A DNA stretch of 6,957 nucleotides from Flavisolibacter sp. (GTDB lineage Bacteria > Bacteroidota > Bacteroidia > Chitinophagales > Chitinophagaceae), in assembly GCA_025936195.1 (NCBI GenBank), contig JAICTW010000134.1:1-6957 (forward strand), written 5' to 3'. Positions 5,300-6,957 of the stretch are shown here, in pieces; positions within the stretch are counted from its first letter, which is position 1, and every line of letters begins with the position of its first letter. Under the pieces are notes generated by a model. The model did not search any database and was not told the DNA's origin. It saw only the letters and a program-made list of their open reading frames with translations. Position numbers and translations under genes: made by a program.

Positions 5300-5740
5300 T
5301 TACACACTTGCCAACTTCGATTTCTTTTTAACCAAAACTCTCTCTTCTACTTCCGCCTCCGATTTTTTGAAATTAACGGCATGCCATACGTGGTCTAAAG
5401 ACACCTGCTCAGTGCTTTCGTAATCTGCAGTTGCCAATTTACTCCAACTGCCTTCGCGATTAAGGTCGGTGGAGATTTTTGAAGTAAGCTTTGGATAGGC
5501 GATCCACAATTTAGAATCGTCTTTCAAAGCAGGCATAATATCATCCAGAATAGAATTTAACTGTACTTCACTTACTGCAAAAACCAAAGCAAAATCAATC
5601 CTTCTGGAACGCAACAAAGGAGTAAGATTTTTTGCAAAAGACAATTTACTGAACTGCTTTTCAATTGAAGAAGGCAAGCCCTGAATTAAAATGTTTTTTT
5701 CGTTTTTTAATTGGAGCTTTTCTAAAATTGTTTGAGACAT
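5300..5740 (-). CDS. DUF3052-like conserved protein, 146 aa
   Basis: The core resembles DUF3052-type proteins of unknown function. LIQGLPSSIEKQF (18-30) is followed by a strand-rich region with IDFALVFA (48-55). Then come the marker segment LWIAYPKLTSKISTDLNREGSW (78-99) and the ending VSLDHVWHAVNFK (113-125). A Lys/Glu-rich tail (about 126-146) is probably flexible. No signal peptide or catalytic motif is seen, and a cytoplasmic location is likely. The family assignment comes from recalled motif pattern (Trp-Ile-x-Tyr-Pro-Lys, Asp-Leu-x-Arg, Asp-x-x-Trp), not a search. The gene has the best promoter in the window and shares a bidirectional terminator, so it appears monocistronic and well expressed. 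The start is ATG 5740, without a Shine-Dalgarno. Confidence 0.8.
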   Translation of the reverse strand: MSQTILEKLQLKNEKNILIQGLPSSIEKQFSKLSFAKNLTPLLRSRRIDFALVFAVSEVQLNSILDDIMPALKDDSKLWIAYPKLTSKISTDLNREGSWSKLATADYESTEQVSLDHVWHAVNFKKSEAEVEERVLVKKKSKLASV

Positions 5741-5804
5741 ATTTATTATACTGTTTTTTATGAAGTGAAAGAAGTGCGAAGGAGTTTTCTGATAAACAGT
5801 GCTG

Positions 5805-5835
5805 CAAAGGTAAGAAAATATACCTTGACGCCCAA
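5805..5835 (-). promoter_or_regulatory. Strong Bacteroidota-type promoter for the DUF3052-like gene
   Basis: On the minus strand, TTG (5833-5835) is followed after exactly 20 nt by TACCTTTG (5805-5812), an exact TAnnTTTG -7 box at the expected spacing. Transcription should start near 5799, giving a leader of about 59 nt. This is the clearest taxonomic sign of Bacteroidota in the window. Confidence 0.8.
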
Positions 5836-5848
5836 GGTTTTACAGAAG

Positions 5849-5883
5849 AAAAATCCCGCTAATCATTAGATTGGCGGGATTTT
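5849..5883 (-). terminator. Strong terminator of the M48 protease gene
   Basis: AAAATCCCGCTAATC (5850-5864) pairs with GATTGGCGGGATTTT (5869-5883), 15 bp with one wobble, around the 4-nt loop ATTA. On the minus strand the stem ends in five T residues. It lies 28 nt past the M48 stop and upstream of the next promoter. The A/T arms also allow some termination in the plus direction. Confidence 0.85.
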
Positions 5884-5910
5884 CAGTTTATTAAGCCACA
5901 AAAAAGCTGT

Positions 5911-6723
5911 CTATTTACCCATAGGTTTGTAGTATTTCAGTGCTTCCGGGAGGTATTTCTCAAGCTGAGCTATTCTGTTTCCAGACGATGGGTGTGTACT
6001 TAAAAATTCCGGTGGCTCCTGTCCATTCGACGCTTTTTCCATTCTCTGCCATAAAGCTATGGCTTCTCTTGGATTGTAACCGGCCATGGCTCCCCAGATC
6101 ATTCCATAACGGTCGGCCTCAAGTTCCTGTTTGCGGGAGAATGGCAATAAAACACCAACCTGGGAAGTAACGCCGTAAGCATTTAAAAACAGATTTTGAG
6201 TAGCAGCAGGCTGGCTCGAAAGAGCTACCGACAAGGCCACACCACCTAATTGTTGAACCAGCCCCTGGCTCATTCTTTCGTTACCATGTTGTAAGACCGC
6301 ATGTGCAATTTCATGCCCTAATACCATTGCAAGGGCTGCTTCATTTTGTGTTATGGGAAGCAAACCTGTATAAACAACAACTTTACCACCTGGCATGCAC
6401 CAGGCGTTAGCCTCAGCATTATTTACCAAATTAAACTGCCATTGGTATCCGTCCAATGCGCTGCCTAAATTATTGCTTCGATAATAATCAGTAATAGCAT
6501 TGGCAACCCGCTGGCCCACACGACGCACCATTTCTGCATCCCTATCGGCCGAAGGCGATACAACACGGTTTTCGCTTAAAAATTGTTGATATTGCTGGGT
6601 GGCCATTGCCTGCAATTCCTGCTCAGAAACGAGCTTCAATTGTTTTCTATGTGTTACCGGATTAGTGGAACATGCTACAAAGCTTGCGGCCAATAAAAAC
6701 AGACAGGTTATTTTCCGTATCAT
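5911..6723 (-). CDS. M48 family zinc metalloprotease, predicted lipoprotein
   Basis: This is a periplasm-facing metalloendopeptidase of the M48 (Oma1/LoiP/BepA-like) group, which usually degrades or handles misfolded envelope proteins. The N-terminus has a signal peptide with a lipobox-like FVAC ending at Cys18, the predicted lipidation site. STNP follows the Cys, and no Lys/Asp/Glu-rich surface-export signal follows. The zinc site is HEIAH at 137-141 with E138 catalytic. The third ligand is in ELEADRYG (E200 by alignment with the family's ExxAD), and STHPSSGNRI (242-251) supplies the C-terminal His (H244) seen in BepA-like proteins. MPGGKVVVYTGLL at 110-122 is typical of the family. At 270 aa it is a protease domain without TPR repeats. 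ATG 6723 fits the signal peptide. It follows plsY by 84 nt on the same strand and ends at a strong terminator. All catalytic residues are present, so it should be active. Confidence 0.92.
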   Translation of the reverse strand: MIRKITCLFLLAASFVACSTNPVTHRKQLKLVSEQELQAMATQQYQQFLSENRVVSPSADRDAEMVRRVGQRVANAITDYYRSNNLGSALDGYQWQFNLVNNAEANAWCMPGGKVVVYTGLLPITQNEAALAMVLGHEIAHAVLQHGNERMSQGLVQQLGGVALSVALSSQPAATQNLFLNAYGVTSQVGVLLPFSRKQELEADRYGMIWGAMAGYNPREAIALWQRMEKASNGQEPPEFLSTHPSSGNRIAQLEKYLPEALKYYKPMGK

Positions 6724-6807
6724 CTTTAACTTTTTTTACAAAGAGTTCAATGATTATACCAAAACGGAACAGCCTTTACAGGTGAGCTTAGATTCGATCC
6801 AATGAAG

Positions 6808-6957
6808 TTATTTGCGCCTCTGCCTGCGACGGTCGCGATACTTTAGAATGGGAACCTTGCTTTCGCCTCCCTTTATCAGCCTTCCGATATTTTTTTGATG
6901 CGTAAGAAGGACAAGCATAGCAACAGTAATGGCAAAGACCCTGTACAATCTTTCGGG
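6808..6957 (-). CDS. plsY: Glycerol-3-phosphate acyltransferase PlsY, C-terminal end (5' part beyond window)
   Basis: Forty-nine residues and a TAA stop (6808-6810) enter from the right edge. They contain a hydrophobic segment (VFAITVAMLVLLTH) that would be the last membrane helix. HQKNIGRLIKGGESKV follows, matching the PlsY family ending His-x-x-Asn-Ile-x-Arg-Leu-x-x-Gly-x-Glu-x-Lys. A very basic tail (KYRDRRRQRRK) closes the protein. PlsY is a cytoplasmic-membrane enzyme that transfers the acyl group from acyl-phosphate to glycerol-3-phosphate, the first step of phospholipid synthesis. Only the C-terminus is visible, so the active-site loops cannot be checked. The M48 gene follows 84 nt downstream without an obvious terminator between them, so shared transcription is possible. 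Confidence 0.75.
   Translation of the reverse strand, partial: PERLYRVFAITVAMLVLLTHQKNIGRLIKGGESKVPILKYRDRRRQRRK

Noticed and set aside
5940..6170. 76-codon plus-strand frame inside the M48 gene
   Set aside because: It is antisense to the zinc-site part of a complete protease gene.
6599..6805. 68-codon plus-strand frame across the M48 start and the plsY gap
   Set aside because: Most of it is antisense to the signal peptide region; it has no start signals or recognisable product.

Overview
The window looks like chromosomal housekeeping DNA from a Bacteroidota bacterium, most likely of the Chitinophagales/Sphingobacteriales type. The evidence is AT-rich DNA, starts mostly without Shine-Dalgarno sequences, two exact TAnnTTTG promoter boxes (the form used by the Bacteroidota primary sigma factor), a DUF3822 gene coupled to rsmD, and an EF-G2-type elongation factor paralogue. 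No mobile element, tRNA, rRNA or CRISPR array was seen. The species is not identifiable by reading alone.

Left part (1-1697, minus strand): one apparent operon read right to left. A TATATTTG box drives a DUF3822 protein, then rsmD (16S rRNA guanine-N2 methyltransferase) overlapping it by 13 nt, then, after a 105-nt hairpin-rich gap, the N-terminus of a 5-formyltetrahydrofolate cyclo-ligase that runs off the left edge. The RsmD carries Gly where the family normally has the catalytic Asp/Asn of its (D/N)PPY motif.

Middle part (1849-5283, plus strand): four separately spaced genes. These are a 125-aa helical/coiled-coil protein of unknown function with a terminator overlapping its stop codon; a 711-aa EF-G paralogue whose switch I and switch II motifs are altered while the translocating tip of domain IV is conserved; and two small unknown proteins (83 and 90 aa). 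The second small gene has a good promoter and a perfect 19-bp palindrome just before its start.

Right part (5253-6957, minus strand): a bidirectional terminator separates the plus-strand genes from a 146-aa DUF3052-like protein that has an excellent TTG-N20-TACCTTTG promoter. Upstream of that lie a strong terminator, a 270-aa M48 zinc metalloprotease lipoprotein, and the C-terminus of the glycerol-3-phosphate acyltransferase PlsY entering from the right edge.

The genes serve translation (rsmD, EF-G2), one-carbon metabolism (cyclo-ligase), envelope quality control (M48) and phospholipid synthesis (PlsY), with several conserved unknowns between them. The two most notable points are the changed catalytic motifs in RsmD and in the EF-G paralogue. 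No stretch longer than 300 bases is without a gene, and no obviously new multi-gene defence or mobile system was found.
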